From positions 5,146,001-5,210,000 of the forward strand of contig NC_083527.1 in assembly GCF_032362555.1 (NCBI RefSeq): 64,000 bases of DNA. Direction: 5' to 3'. The notes below the pieces were generated by a model. The model did no database searches. It saw only the letters and a program-made list of their open reading frames with translations, and was not told the DNA's origin. This document shows positions 53,591 to 64,000 of this stretch, one piece after another (position 1 is the stretch's first letter; each line of letters starts with the position of its first letter). The translations under genes were made by a program, and so were the position numbers. Origin of the DNA: Amyelois transitella. Lineage: Eukaryota > Arthropoda > Insecta > Lepidoptera > Pyralidae.

Positions 53591-54971
53591 ATGGTTAACT
53601 TGTTATTTTTGAACAAAAATAAATATTACAATATTTAAAGGATGGATGCTATTTTGGATGATATAAAATAAGAGTCGCGTGTGTCTACTTGTGAGATAGA
53701 TGACCTATGCAAAAAAGTTGGAAGGCGCTAGATGGCGCGCAGCGAGCGGGTTCCGGGGCGGCTGCTTGGCTGTGATTGGCCGCGCAAGCATTGCGTGATA
53801 TTTCCGGATACGACGTAGACAGTTTGTTTTGGTAACGGCAGAATTCGAATTTTCTGGTTTTGATAGGAATGGCGCGGACTGTAGATATAATATGATTTTA
53901 CTGGTGCAAATACGCTGACGTCAGCTGGCTGTAAAATAAGGGTGGTGTTGGGCGGAAGGGCATACAAAATAATTTGCAGTTCTTCGCATTAAGTCCTACT
54001 TATCATTAACCTTTAACTATGGACGTTCCATTTTTGTTACACTATTATGGACGGTCACATACCTCTACATTTACGGGCTGGTTTCTATCTTGATGAGTAA
54101 GTATTGTATTATTTTTTGTTTTTATCCCTTAGGAGAGTTACTAAAGATAAATAAAAGAAGTAATTTTAATGAAAAATATATTTATTATAAACTAAATCTA
54201 ACGAAATAACAATCAAAGGCTCTTTTCAGACTTTTTAGTTTAAGATCACTTTGTAAGTATATAACCACAGTAAAATGCCTTTTTAATTAGTTTAATTTCT
54301 TTTACAATAAAATATAAGGAACAAAGAACATAAAAATCTTCATATAATAAATTTGTTGTAATTTTTTATTCTTAGTAATTAAATTGAAGCAATGGAATGT
54401 TAAATTTTAAAAATAAAAGTTTGGAGGCTCTTTCTCCGTGCAGCCTGTTTCGGTAGTCCAGCTCTATTAAAAACTCTTTCACTGGGGACACTTGTGGGCG
54501 GAGTTACCAAATATTCAAATATTTGATTTTTTTTTTTGATTTGACCAAATATTTGAAATTCTAAAATATTCGCATTCGCGAATATTTAAGATAAATATTC
54601 GCAATCGCATTCACATTCGCGAATGTGAAAAATTCAACAGTTGTTACATCACTAGTACACATAGGTACATGTTACATTTTACGCACATGGTACGGCAGCG
54701 TGAGGTACACGTCGGGTGCCTACATTTCGACGCAAATTTCGCTTCAACATAACGAGGCAGGTGCCCTACATTGTCTAGCCTCACCTCTGGTATCGGTTGT
54801 GAGATGAGCGGCCGATTTTTCTTTGCGGGAGGTCCAGGGTAGGTCTCGCTTTCAGTAAAGCTGGGGCTGGGAATAGGAATGCTGTAGAGCTGCAGTCGCG
54901 TCTGGGTCTGGAGATAGTGCCAGAAGAGATCAAATCAGGATCCCGAGCCCACCATCGTATTTCATCATCGC
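53591..54971. other. Transposon-relic region
   Basis: At 53967-53887 (minus) a short pogo-like fragment reads YALPPNTTLILQPADVSVFA, the third-Asp region, then decays. At 54510-54630 AT-rich repeats with attcgcgaatatt palindromes resemble a terminal region of a hAT-like element. No gene is supported. Confidence 0.55.
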
Positions 54972-56143
54972 CTAGCCTAAATTGAGCCTGTATTGCAGTA
55001 ATCCCAGCTTATCCTTCGTCTGAATGTTTTCTTCTTTGCAGCAGCGTGTGTACATTATCCAGGAGTTCACAGCTACCAAATCTAAAAAGTGACAGAAGGC
55101 TCGCACCGTCCATTTCTTTGTACGCATTACGCTCCGATAGTACGATATACATCTATCGCACAAATCTTTTCCACCCATGCAGTTGTTATAATTTTTAACT
55201 ACATCTGGTTGTTTGATATCAATCTTCCGCTTCTGAACCTTACACCATTGCTTGCAGCTATCTACAGGCGCACTTCCAATACAGAGAGCATTGTAACTGA
55301 TTTTGTATCCTTCCATTTAAAAACACATATATTTTCGTCGCTTCTTACTTTTTCATCCCATTCACCTCTTGCTAACAGCTTATCCGTCTTCAACTTTGTG
55401 CTAACTGGTTCAATTCTATTTGTTATAACTGTCCCCTGTGTATTCAAGTGCTCAGCTAGTTTCAGACTGGTGAAAAATCTATCAGTGTACAGAACACAGT
55501 TGGTGTTGATCGTGCGGCAAAGAGTTTGAACTATACCGGCATCCAACCCAAGATTTCGCATAAGTTCTTGAGGTATGGTGTCTTTGCTGACATAAATTTC
55601 GAAATCCAGAACCAGGCCATCCCGAGCAGCCAGCACAAAGTTTTTGAGGCCAAGTGGGTTTGGTTTAGACGGAACGTATTGGCGGTACTCGCATCGTCCG
55701 GAAAAGGGAATTATCTGCTCATCTATCGACATATGTTTTGAGCGTGGTAATGTGTGACATTTCTTTAGGATTGACTCTATGAGCAGTCGTATTTTCCACA
55801 GTTTGTCGGATCTATTGGGTAGTTCTGCATTCGCGTAGTGAATAAAATTGCGAAGCTCATAGAAGCGTTGCCGGGTGATCGCCTCGCGAATAATCGGCAC
55901 GCACAAATCTCTATTCCAGTAGAGCTTACCCTGAGGATACTTTAGTGTTCCCATCATCAAAAGTACACCTGAGAAGCGTATCAATTCAATAGAATTTGTA
56001 TTAACTGATCTAAGGTCACGTTTTTGTGCCGAGTACAAATTTGTCTGCTCGGCTAAATGAATAAAAAAGCAAATGCTGCGAAATGTTTGAGCCAAGTGAC
56101 AAATAAGTCTTCGTTTATCCAGCCAATTTTTTCTTTTAGCCAT
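54972..56143 (-). pseudogene. Frameshifted piggyBac-type transposase
   Basis: The frame 56143-55262 has HMSIDEQIIPFSGR and CVLYTDRFFTSLKLAEHL (first and second Asp). A frame change near 55270-55320 moves into 55316-54972 with NYNNCMGGKDLCDR, where the expected third catalytic Asp position reads Lys-Asp. The N-terminus and C-terminal Cys-rich domain are missing. It resembles PB2 in motif style but is clearly a different family. It is dead, with a frameshift, truncation and a substituted GGVD motif. Confidence 0.85.
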
Positions 56144-56395
56144 CTTTCTCTAATAAAGGTGTCATTCTCTGTCTGGCAAAAATAAACATGGGCGGTATAA
56201 AATATCCAGCTGCACTCATCGCACACATAACTGTTGTATTGCTTCCTCGTTCGCCGCGTGTAACAGATCCGACTCTTCTTTGTTCTTTTTCTGCGAGCAC
56301 TTTTCCTGGGTCTGTCACCGTGGTGATACCAGTTTCGTCAGCATTGTAAATGTTGTTGGGAATAAACTTTTTCCATTAAGTCACCAAGTTTATAA
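56136..56395 (-). pseudogene. Pogo-type transposase fragment
   Basis: The minus-strand translation gives NIYNADETGITTV (first Asp), VTDPGKVLAEKEQRRVGSVT and AAGYFIPPMFIFARQRM, the N-terminal part of a pogo DDE core. It is abruptly followed by the piggyBac fragment at 56143 in a different family, so this is a junction of two relics. Confidence 0.8.
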
Positions 56396-59134
56396 TAAAA
56401 ATGTGTTATTTCGTCTTTGTTGAAAGCAGAAATTCTATTTAAAAAAAAAAAAAAAATTTATTTATTTTTTTCGGATAACAGGATCCATTTGTTTAGTAAC
56501 AATGGTACTTATAAATATGTTAGTATAAAAACATAGACAACACAAAAAGAAATAAAAATAAAAACATAAAAAATAAAATCAGTAAATCATGTACTTGCGA
56601 GGCACTCCGTGCGGATGATCACGTACACCAATACGACAGTCTTCTATTTCCGTCATCACCCGGACGACGTGTCTCAGCAGAGGTGCATTGAGATCCTGAG
56701 CCACTATTTTCAGGATACTGTTTTCACTCCCCCGCACCCTCCTTAGCATAGATGACACTCTCTTTCTAATTATGGCATGAAACCCATCCGTTTGGGCCTG
56801 AGCAAACATACCGGAGGCGCTGCAAAAGCGAGGGAGTTTCAACATCATCCTGAAAATGTTATTATACTGTATGCGCAGTGTATTTAGCGATTTTTTAGTG
56901 TAACTAAACCAAAGGCTGCCCGTGTACATACTCTGACAGTAGGCTTTAAAGAGTGTTATTTTTACTTGGTCTGAACAACGGGCGAACCTTCTTATCAGCA
57001 TATTTCCGCGAATCGCCAGAGACCTGCGCTCCCTCTCTATATCTGCATCGTCCCTAAGGTCATCAGTGAGAATATGTCCCAGGTAACGGAATTGATAAAC
57101 ACGCGTCAATTTCACCCCGTTTAATACGGGGGAGATGTGTTCAGGACATTTACCACCGGCCTTAAAGATCATGTACTGACTCTTCTTAACATTGTATATG
57201 AGACCATGTGCCTTGGCATATGACTCACATACCTCTAACAGCTCTGCAATGGCCCTCACAGTCGGTCCCAGCACCACCATGTCGTCTGCGTAACTAAAGT
57301 TGTTAGCATTAACACCCCCCACCCAGCATCCGACACGCCTGCTGCTAAGCTCAACTATGAGATCATTAACATACAGGTTGAAGAGTGTAGGAGACGATAT
57401 CCCCCCCTGTCTCACTCCACACTCCAACCCGTATGGCTCAGAGATACTGTTCGACCATTTCACAGAATTGGTTTGGTTTGCATACCAATACCGAAACAAA
57501 TTAATCAACTGAACCGGTATACCCCTGTCCCTCATTTTTCCCCAGAGCACATCGTATGAAACGAGATCGAAGGCTTTGGAGAGATCTAAGAAACAGGCGT
57601 ACACCGGTGTCTTGCGGTTGGTGTAATAGTGGACGGTGTGCTTGAGAGCCAGAATTGCGCTTTCAGTGGATAGTTTCGGTCGAAAACCGAACTGGGCGTC
57701 GTGTATTTTTAGGTACTTCTGTAAACAAGAATCAAGCAAATCGTCCAATACCTTGGCCACGATAGTTGCGAGAGAGATTGGACGATAATTGTTTCTATCT
57801 GAGATGTTACCTGTCTTGTTTTTAGCTATTGGCACAACTATTGTTTTCATAAGATTAGCTGGTAGGTACGAATGTCTAAAACACATATTAAAAAACAAAG
57901 ACAGGACCCTCGGCAGATGACTCCCCGCATACTTCAAATGCTCAATACTAAGTCCGTCGTGCCCCGGGGACCTGCCTCTGCACATACCCGTTATTATGTC
58001 ATTTACATGACCCGCAGTAAACAAAAGCAATGGCTCAATCCCCGGGTGACTCAGAACAGCATCAAAACCTGCAGTGGATTGACCCAGAGGGGACCGCACC
58101 TGAAAATGTTCTCTGAACATGTTTGCGATCTCCTCAGCGTCGCTCTTTCCGTCTACACACACAGGCAGTCCCGGTCCCTTACCCAGTACATTTGTGGCCT
58201 TCCAAAATTTCCCAAAATTCTTATCCGCTCTTAATTTTGCTATTTTGTCCATTTTGATTTGGTCCTGATTGTTTTGGCACCATTTTAATCTACCCTTGTA
58301 AATTTTCCTAGACTCACACATTTGATCGTAAAATGGGCCTGCGGCCGGCCTATTATGGAATACCCATATGCCAAATCTGAACCGGGCCTCCCTGTGTGCG
58401 TCTCTCACATGGCTATTCCAACCACACAATACCTTATTTTTGACAACCATATTACATTTATGACGTTCTTTAGTTTTGGTTGCCGCTTCTGTTAATATGA
58501 GAACTATCTGTTCATACATCCCATCCAAGATACGTTTATGATCCGCCAAGTCACATGACCCGCTGCTACACTCCTCCAATTCCTTAGGTAAGTCAATATC
58601 TCGCAAACACGCATGGCAAAGGCTCTGGTATCTATTTATTTGTGAGTCATCCCTTTCACCCCAAATTACAGCGGAACCCGTTACGCCGCGGGTCATGAGT
58701 TTGGGGCTCACGATGTCCATATTGCATTCTACAAACAATGGTAAATGATCAGAGAGAAAGACATCCTCAAGTACACTGACCCTCACAATCGACATCATTG
58801 CTGATTGGGATACCACACTATGGTCCAGCCAACTCCTCGTCCCGTGGTAGGAGTCGGAAAAAGTATATGTTCCCGAGTCAACACCTAACATGTCTACATC
58901 CGCACAAACCCATAATCTATCCGAGCAGAAGTTATAAAGCTCAGTATAAAAATATTCATTAGGATCTGCATTAACCCATTAGAGGCCAAATAAAAACGCA
59001 CATGTTAATTTTTAATTTTTCTTTATTTATTCATGAAAGAGGAGTACAAAAACAAATAAATCTGCTCGAAAATGAAAAAAAAAACATTTTTTCAGGAAAT
59101 TACAGGGGTGTACCCAAATTGGCACAGTGGCCAC

Positions 59135-60958
59135 CTAAGAGTGAAAATCAGCGAAACACGATTTTTCTATACAGAGTGTTTTCTTGCATTTTTTGCACCC
59201 CCAACGGCTTCTATTATGACAAACAACACACCGTACACGTTTCACAAGTTTTTCAGGGACGTGGTTCTTACCATCTAATTGTAACCCATCAATATTTGAT
59301 GGCGAAGGACGAGTGTTTTGTTTCTGAATTGAATGCCTGAGGTAGTATCTGGCTATGTTTCGCCTAAACAACAATTGGTCCATGGGATCTTCTTTAGCAA
59401 GGACATGTAGACGCCATGCGTTTGCTATGGTCATGTCAATCATGTAGGTAAATAGAACCCACCACCATTTCTTGCCATGAATCCCAATCCTATAGAGTGA
59501 TATCGACTGGTCTAATTCATCCACTCCACCCATGCCTTTATTGTAATTTTGAAAGAGATGTGGAATCGTCACCTCAGCCTTCTCCTTTTTTTCTGGACAC
59601 CATCTCTTTACAAGTCCTAAAGGCTCATATGAGTCGTAATTGGTAGCCATTGTGCAAATACTGTTATCTTTCCAGCGGACCAAAAGAATTTCATTATTTT
59701 TATCAAACCTGTAGTCATATACTGCTCGTGATTTTTTCATCATTTCCTTTACAGACGATAATGGGCATTTTTTGGTACGATTTTCTCTCACAGTTCCAGT
59801 GGCCCGAAATCCTGACTGACGTAAGTCATAGAGTAGATCACAGCTGGTAAAAAAATTATCAAAAAATACTTTATGATTTGCAGCATTCGTCGTCAATTTA
59901 TTGAGTAGCAATTTTACTACTCTTGTACCAAGTGGCTCAGTGGTCGGCGTGGTAGACTTTCCACAGTAAATATCAAAGCTATAACAATATCCTGAAGAAC
60001 TTGCAGCAACCCAATTCTTGTAACCAAACCGAACAGGTTTGCCTCGAATAAATTGCTTGGCTGGATGATGGCCATAGTACCGAATCATTGATTCGTCGAT
60101 TGAAATAAACTCGTGAAAAATACCCCACTGGTTATATTTTTTCATGAGTACTTCGGACAATTTTCGGACCTTGAACATTTTATCAGAAGTAGTCGAAGCA
60201 TCATTATTGTCTACCAAATGCAAGTTTCGTTTGATTTCTCTAAATCTATTTCTTGACATCGCTTTTGACACGACTTCTACGCCAACATCTTCATCCAAAG
60301 ACCAATACATGTGTTCTCGAGGTAACTTATGGTAACCTGAAAGAATGAGTATTCCAAAAAATATCCTTAGCTCTTCAGTTGTGACACAAAAGTTGTGTCT
60401 ATTATTTTGGCTCGCATAAAGATTGCTAAAGTGTACAATCATCTCAAATACTTCATCATCAAAAAGCTTTTCAAAAATTTGAACAGGAGTCAAATCTTTT
60501 AGTTGCTCTTTCACATGGTTCTCACAGAGTAACCGTTCCTCAGTTTCTTCGTATTGAGTAGAATAGTTAGGAGCACACTTTCGCCAAATTGGAATATTCA
60601 AGGCTTGACGACGAGATGGTACAGTGTTTCTGGATTGCTCTGCATGTGATGTACTACCTGTGTCTTTACGTGCTTTTTTTGCAGCCAAAGGCTCATCATC
60701 ACTACTGTCACCAGAGTCTGAAAGACTACCAATATTGTGAACAAATACTTCAATGTTACCAGGAACGTCATTTGGTAAGCTCGACGGCATCAAATCTTCG
60801 TCGAAACCCTCTTCTTCATCAGTAACAATACTTGGATCTGGAGGAATAATGGCTAGGTCATACTCCAAACCGTCATCACTATCCTCTATTATGTCATGAA
60901 TGGCATCCTCAAGTCCTCTGTAGTTATTACTGGCGCTAAAAGTCTGTTTTCGACTCAT
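59135..60958 (-). CDS. PB3 piggyBac-like transposase (607 aa, intact)
   Basis: The start MSRKQTFSASNNYRG at 60958 was chosen because 60967 is preceded by a good acceptor (ttcatttcag). The longer open frame upstream would be intron. The acidic N-terminus (DDGLEYDLAI, DSGDSSDDEPL) precedes the core with Asp288 (FISIDESMIRYYG), Asp367 (KVFFDNFFTS) and Asp480 (NKGMGGVDELDQ). The C-terminal CRD reads VRCVVCHNRSRWGCKKCKKT and CIEKSCFADFH. It belongs to the PGBD-like group, different from PB1 and PB2. No disabling change. Confidence 0.94.
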   Translation of the reverse strand: MSRKQTFSASNNYRGLEDAIHDIIEDSDDGLEYDLAIIPPDPSIVTDEEEGFDEDLMPSSLPNDVPGNIEVFVHNIGSLSDSGDSSDDEPLAAKKARKDTGSTSHAEQSRNTVPSRRQALNIPIWRKCAPNYSTQYEETEERLLCENHVKEQLKDLTPVQIFEKLFDDEVFEMIVHFSNLYASQNNRHNFCVTTEELRIFFGILILSGYHKLPREHMYWSLDEDVGVEVVSKAMSRNRFREIKRNLHLVDNNDASTTSDKMFKVRKLSEVLMKKYNQWGIFHEFISIDESMIRYYGHHPAKQFIRGKPVRFGYKNWVAASSSGYCYSFDIYCGKSTTPTTEPLGTRVVKLLLNKLTTNAANHKVFFDNFFTSCDLLYDLRQSGFRATGTVRENRTKKCPLSSVKEMMKKSRAVYDYRFDKNNEILLVRWKDNSICTMATNYDSYEPLGLVKRWCPEKKEKAEVTIPHLFQNYNKGMGGVDELDQSISLYRIGIHGKKWWWVLFTYMIDMTIANAWRLHVLAKEDPMDQLLFRRNIARYYLRHSIQKQNTRPSPSNIDGLQLDGKNHVPEKLVKRVRCVVCHNRSRWGCKKCKKTLCIEKSCFADFHS

Positions 60959-61205
60959 CTTGAAGTCCTGAAATGAATATTCAATTATTGCACACTTGTA
61001 GCCACTGTACCAAAATTGGCACACCAATATTTACTTGACCGTATAATTGCATACATAAGATAAAAGTTACTAAATTTACATATAAACGTTTGTCCAATAT
61101 CTTATTTTATAATAACTAAAACCACTATCACGATATCGTACATCGACCTGTCGTATAAGTAAATAATATGCACTTACCTCGATGCTTCTATAAATAGATA
61201 TTTTT
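60959..61205 (-). promoter_or_regulatory. PB3 5' UTR intron and probable promoter
   Basis: On the minus strand, ctatttatagaagcatcgag is followed by the donor gtaagtgc (GT at 61177-61176). The acceptor AG at 60969-60968 lies 9 bp before the ATG. The TATA-like tatttatag at about 61188-61197 is placed suitably for a start near 61180, but no initiator was verified. Confidence 0.5.
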
Positions 61206-61863
61206 AATTTATGAAAACAATATCACTTTTGATGTTTTATGCTTTTATTTAATTTTTTACCATAAGCGCACTCTTTTGCCTTCACAACTACGCAACAGAA
61301 CATACACTGGTGTCAACACTTTTTTTATCTACCCTCAAAAAATAAGTGTTCCCAAATTGGCACGGTGGTCAAGAATGGGTTAAAATCACCTAACAAGTAA
61401 ACGGTTTCGACATTACAACTCGCCTCAATGGCACTAATTTCACCTAGTACTTCAGTAAAAATCGGCAAGTTATTATGACATCTAGTTGGCATGTAAACTG
61501 AAAATACCAGAATATCCCGTCCTCTAAGAGTAAGTTTAACCGCCGCAAGTCTTGGGCTGCTACAATCAATAACACATACCGAATCAAATATACACTTCCT
61601 ATAGAGTATGGCCAGCCCACCGTAGGGTCTCCCTCTCAGTATACCAGCCGATGAATCCACAGCAGACTTACCGATGTATTCAAAGTCATTACTAACTAAA
61701 CTGAGCATCGGTATATCGTGCTCTAAAAGCCAGGTCTCCTGTAGACATACCACACTAGACATCGAGCATATAGATCTAATATCCTCAATGGACCTCTTAA
61801 AAGATTTACAGTTAAAACTTGCTAAAATAAGGTTATTATTATTATTAGAACTATAATCCATAA

Positions 61864-62322
61864 TTAAGAATCTTTTTTGACTTTAACATTGCGGTCTCCT
61901 TGTTTAGTTCCATACAAAAACTTAACAAACCGCCTAAACGTAATGCCATCTGGCCACAGAGCGCCATCTAAAAACATATCAACCCTATTCTTAGGTACAA
62001 ACAATTTGTACGCATTATATTTTTTCAAAGATTTCATTTTTATCAATTTCAACGACACGCACACGTTTGTTTTTTCTTTAATATAATTAATAATGTCCTC
62101 TTCACACGTTTCTTTGCTAACATTTGAGATAAACAAAGGAATTTTCACATCCGCGGCTTTAAATTTAACATCGGGAGCGATCGCTGCGCGACCTTTTTGA
62201 CCAATCAATTTATATCTTTTAGCCGATTTGGACTGAACAACCTGCCATTCATCATCACTTACTTGCACTTGCGTGCAATTTTTCACCATAAATTCACTTC
62301 TTTGATCGCTATAGCTACGCAC
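61864..62322 (-). pseudogene. LINE ORF1 C-terminal part
   Basis: 152 codons read DDEWQVVQSKSAKRYKLIGQ, IPLFISNVSKETCEEDIINY, YKLFVPKNRVDMFLDGALWP and DGITFRRFVKF, a pattern seen in ORF1 proteins of insect CR1/jockey-type LINEs, where this region acts in RNA binding. The N-terminal half of a normal ORF1 is absent, so the copy is 5'-truncated near 62330. The stop lies just before the ORF2 ATG. Confidence 0.75.
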
Positions 62323-62352
62323 TCCCGCACAAACACTAGAAACAGCGATATG

Positions 62353-62460
62353 TTCTCACTAGTTCGATTCAGTAGTTCGATCGTCGAACTAGTGAGAATT
62401 TTTTTTCTCATTTGTTCGACCGTCGAACTAGTGAGAATGTTTGTTCTCACTAGTTCGATC
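62353..62460. repeat. Alternating inverted copies of TTCTCACTAGTTCGA
   Basis: The 15-mer occurs at 62353 (plus), 62384-62398 (minus), 62423-62437 (minus) and 62444 (plus). A degenerate copy ttctcatttgttcga is at 62406. Adjacent copies can form perfect 15-bp stems. The cluster abuts the truncated 5' side of the LINE. Confidence 0.95.
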
Positions 62461-63526
62461 CGTTAACTTATTATTATTATTAATCGAGAAGCAAAGAACA
62501 TTAAGTACCGATATAATAGATATTGGTCACAAATACATACATTGTATAGGTAATTATAAAATGAAAATCTTTTAGGTATATTTTGTAGGTATAATTATTA
62601 TTTAAGTATTATTATAATATAGTAAACGTCAAAATCACAATGTTGCATAATTAGATTATTTATTGTAAACATAATATTTAGGAACAACTATAGGTATTGT
62701 CTTTGGCCAAATACGTAGATGAAAAATATTTTTCTGTCTTGCTTGTCTCAACAAGCTTAATCAGAAACTAAAAAGAAACTAAAAAAATGCCAAAAATGCT
62801 TCAAAATTACAAATGTACAAAATTAGGTATAGGTATAGACATAACATTCATAAACATAACTTTGATAAAATATACATGATTAAATATATTTTTCTCTGTC
62901 TTACTTATCTCAATAAGCAGAGAGCGAAAAAACTTTGAATTTGTGTATTCCACCAAAGGATATATGTATATTGAACATTATATTAGGTACATTGGTTACG
63001 AAATCAAAAAAATAATGTAATAATCAAATACTCAATTATTTTGTCACATTGAATCTCAATGTAACTATAATTATCGCATCTTTTCTAAAAAGTGCCCTAC
63101 ACCAATTTCTCCGCATATTAATTGCATTTGAGCATCAATAATGTAATCGTCATTGAATAAATCAGTTTTTCTCCTTTTACAACGTTTGTTTGATGTTGAA
63201 GGTCTCTGAAGAATGTCATTTTGATATGAAGACAATAAGGAATCGTCCCGTAAAATATGTAATATTTGCAATAGGTTTACATGCCCTTTCGTTACAAGGT
63301 TATTTATTTTATGGTGCCATCAAAGAGTAAAGTAATACTGTAGGAAAAGAGAGCCCTCTCGCGTTGATTTTTTGCTTCACGATTGAAGAGAGGCGCCCTC
63401 TGAACGTTGTCCCCTGAACTAAAGCTCCGTTGATATACCTATACATGCCTACCTATAGTATTGGTATATTTATTTATACAGGTACCTATACTTATAGGTA
63501 TGTTTTGAATTTGTGAAAACTTTTCT
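62461..63526. other. AT-rich region, no gene recognised
   Basis: A small minus-strand open frame at 63271-63071 (RPSTSNKRCKRRKTDLFNDD) has a basic patch like transposase accessory proteins but is only 66 codons and not recognised. Short direct repeats (ctgtcttgcttgtctcaaca / tgtcttacttatctcaataa) occur at 62733 and 62898. Confidence 0.5.
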
Positions 63527-63743
63527 GCAGTGAAAGTTCGAACAGTATTTGCGTTCTTATCGACAATTTTCGTTAACTTTCACAAATTTGTACAATATTT
63601 ATATTTTTGAAAGTTAACGAAAATTGTCGATAGGAACGCAAACACTGTTCGAACTTCCACTGCTGAACTTTCTGTGTTATTATCCTGTTTAGGTATTTCA
63701 AAAAAGTTTAATATGAAATACTTAAATAGGACAATAACACAGA
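63527..63743. repeat. Two adjacent long hairpins
   Basis: Hairpin 1: the arm at 63527-63582 (aagttcgaacagtatttgcg ... cgttaactttca) pairs with 63608-63664 with few mismatches and a loop of about 25 bp. Hairpin 2: 63671-63700 (tctgtgttattatcctgttt) pairs with 63714-63743. Together they resemble a small foldback element or MITE cluster. No target duplication was determined. Confidence 0.9.
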
Positions 63744-64000
63744 CAAAAGTAAAAAACAATGTTAATAGGTTCTGTTGAACAAGAAAAAATAAAACAAGTT
63801 AACACCATTAATCATTTTTTATTTTTATAATGTTTGTGTTTATCGTAGTACAATTGTGCAGCTGTTTTAATTTCGTCCTCCCCTTCATATTTTATTTTAC
63901 CACTCAAAATTCGGTTGACTGAGCGACACCAACTGTGTAACACTACGTTGAGGGTAATATTAGTGAAATATTCTTTTAAAACTTCGTTGTGCCTCTGACA
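63744..64000. other. Window end, nothing recognised
   Basis: Minus-strand translation near 63990-63850 is open for short stretches only (a possible end of a coding region entering from beyond the window: VLHSWCRSVNRILSGK). Too short to classify. Confidence 0.35.

Larger units (their letters stand above)
58975..61379 (-). mobile_element. PB3: piggyBac-like element inserted in the LINE
   Basis: The ends CCCATTAGAGGCC (58975) and inverted CCCATTCTTGACCACC (61379) share CCCATT and are flanked by TTAA on both sides (58971-58974, 61380-61383). Near both ends and internally the string caaattggcac recurs (59116, 61011 and 61352), a candidate transposase-binding motif. Length 2405 bp, with an intact transposase. 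Confidence 0.93.
56579..61861 (-). pseudogene. LINE ORF2 (endonuclease-reverse transcriptase), split by PB3
   Basis: Part 1 (61861-61380) is the APE-type endonuclease start: LILASFNCKSFKRSI, SVVCLQETWLL, GGLAILYRK, VFSVYMPT and LLGDFN at the insertion. Part 2 resumes next to 58971 with ADPNEYFYTEL and continues open to 56579: RSWLDHSVVS and FLSDHLPLFVECN (endonuclease end), then RT with CFLDLSKAFDLVSYDVLWGK, ECGVRQGGISSPTLFNLYVN and the catalytic NFSYADDMVVLG. Apart from the insertion I saw no stop in either part. The ORF was probably intact when PB3 landed. Confidence 0.9.
56440..62330 (-). mobile_element. CR1/jockey-like LINE, 5'-truncated, interrupted by PB3
   Basis: The minus-strand element has an ORF1 C-terminal part (62322-61864), ORF2 endonuclease (from 61861), RT and an A-rich 3' end at about 56457-56440. 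ORF2 starts 2 bp after the ORF1 stop. PB3 (58975-61379) splits ORF2. Clade assignment by RT style only. Confidence 0.85.

Noticed and set aside
57872-58234. 120-aa plus-strand ORF opposite the LINE reverse transcriptase
   Set aside because: Antisense shadow of a well-supported RT domain.

Overview
The window is nuclear DNA from an insect, almost certainly a moth or butterfly. Its genes are intron-rich, with GT-AG introns packed with short interspersed repeats. Several repeats look lepidopteran: CTAG-ending non-autonomous Helitrons, a tRNA-derived SINE and a roughly 320-bp SINE-like repeat with a tail of tatgtatgt repeats. The transposon load includes piggyBac, pogo, Harbinger, hAT, MULE, Helitron and LINE families. 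No bacterial, organellar or CRISPR features were seen.

Positions 1-27,300 are a host gene block. In order they hold: the first three coding exons of glucose-6-phosphate isomerase (minus, continuing beyond base 1); a complete 10-exon heparan-alpha-glucosaminide N-acetyltransferase (HGSNAT, plus, 570 aa); a 4-exon gene for an unrecognised secreted protein (minus, 227 aa); a 5-exon dolichol-phosphate mannosyltransferase (DPM1, minus, 249 aa); and a 3-exon kappaB-Ras (NKIRAS) GTPase (plus, 213 aa). For the four complete genes, exon boundaries were set by matching splice phases so that the whole reading frame stays open. These genes are unrelated in pathway and do not form an operon-like unit.

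Positions 27,300-64,000 are a transposon graveyard that also holds several apparently intact elements. PB1 (28060-32293) is a piggyBac-like element flanked by TTAA with a two-exon 582-aa transposase. It contains a Helitron helicase fragment and a perfect 180-bp inverted repeat. A run of remnants follows (LTR retrotransposon, MULE, pogo, hAT, Ty3/gypsy-like, piggyBac, Helitron). Next come a Cys-rich multi-exon gene-like unit with a 442-bp tandem duplication, an intact orphan 364-aa ORF, and a 651-aa pogo-type transposase ending in a PHD finger. PB2 (47893-53586) is a second piggyBac family, whose right terminal repeat has been split by a complete PIF/Harbinger element with TAA duplications (transposase plus MADF-BESS protein). 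After more broken piggyBac and pogo genes comes a 5'-truncated CR1/jockey-like LINE (about 56440-62330, minus). Its ORF2 is split in the endonuclease domain by a third intact piggyBac family, PB3 (58975-61379), at a TTAA.

The main interest is the nesting, which gives a relative insertion order; three piggyBac families with complete DDD transposases within 33 kb; and a few protein-coding oddities (pogo-PHD fusion, orphan ORF, Cys-rich/Helitron chimera). I did not find a convincing new multi-gene system beyond these mobile elements.
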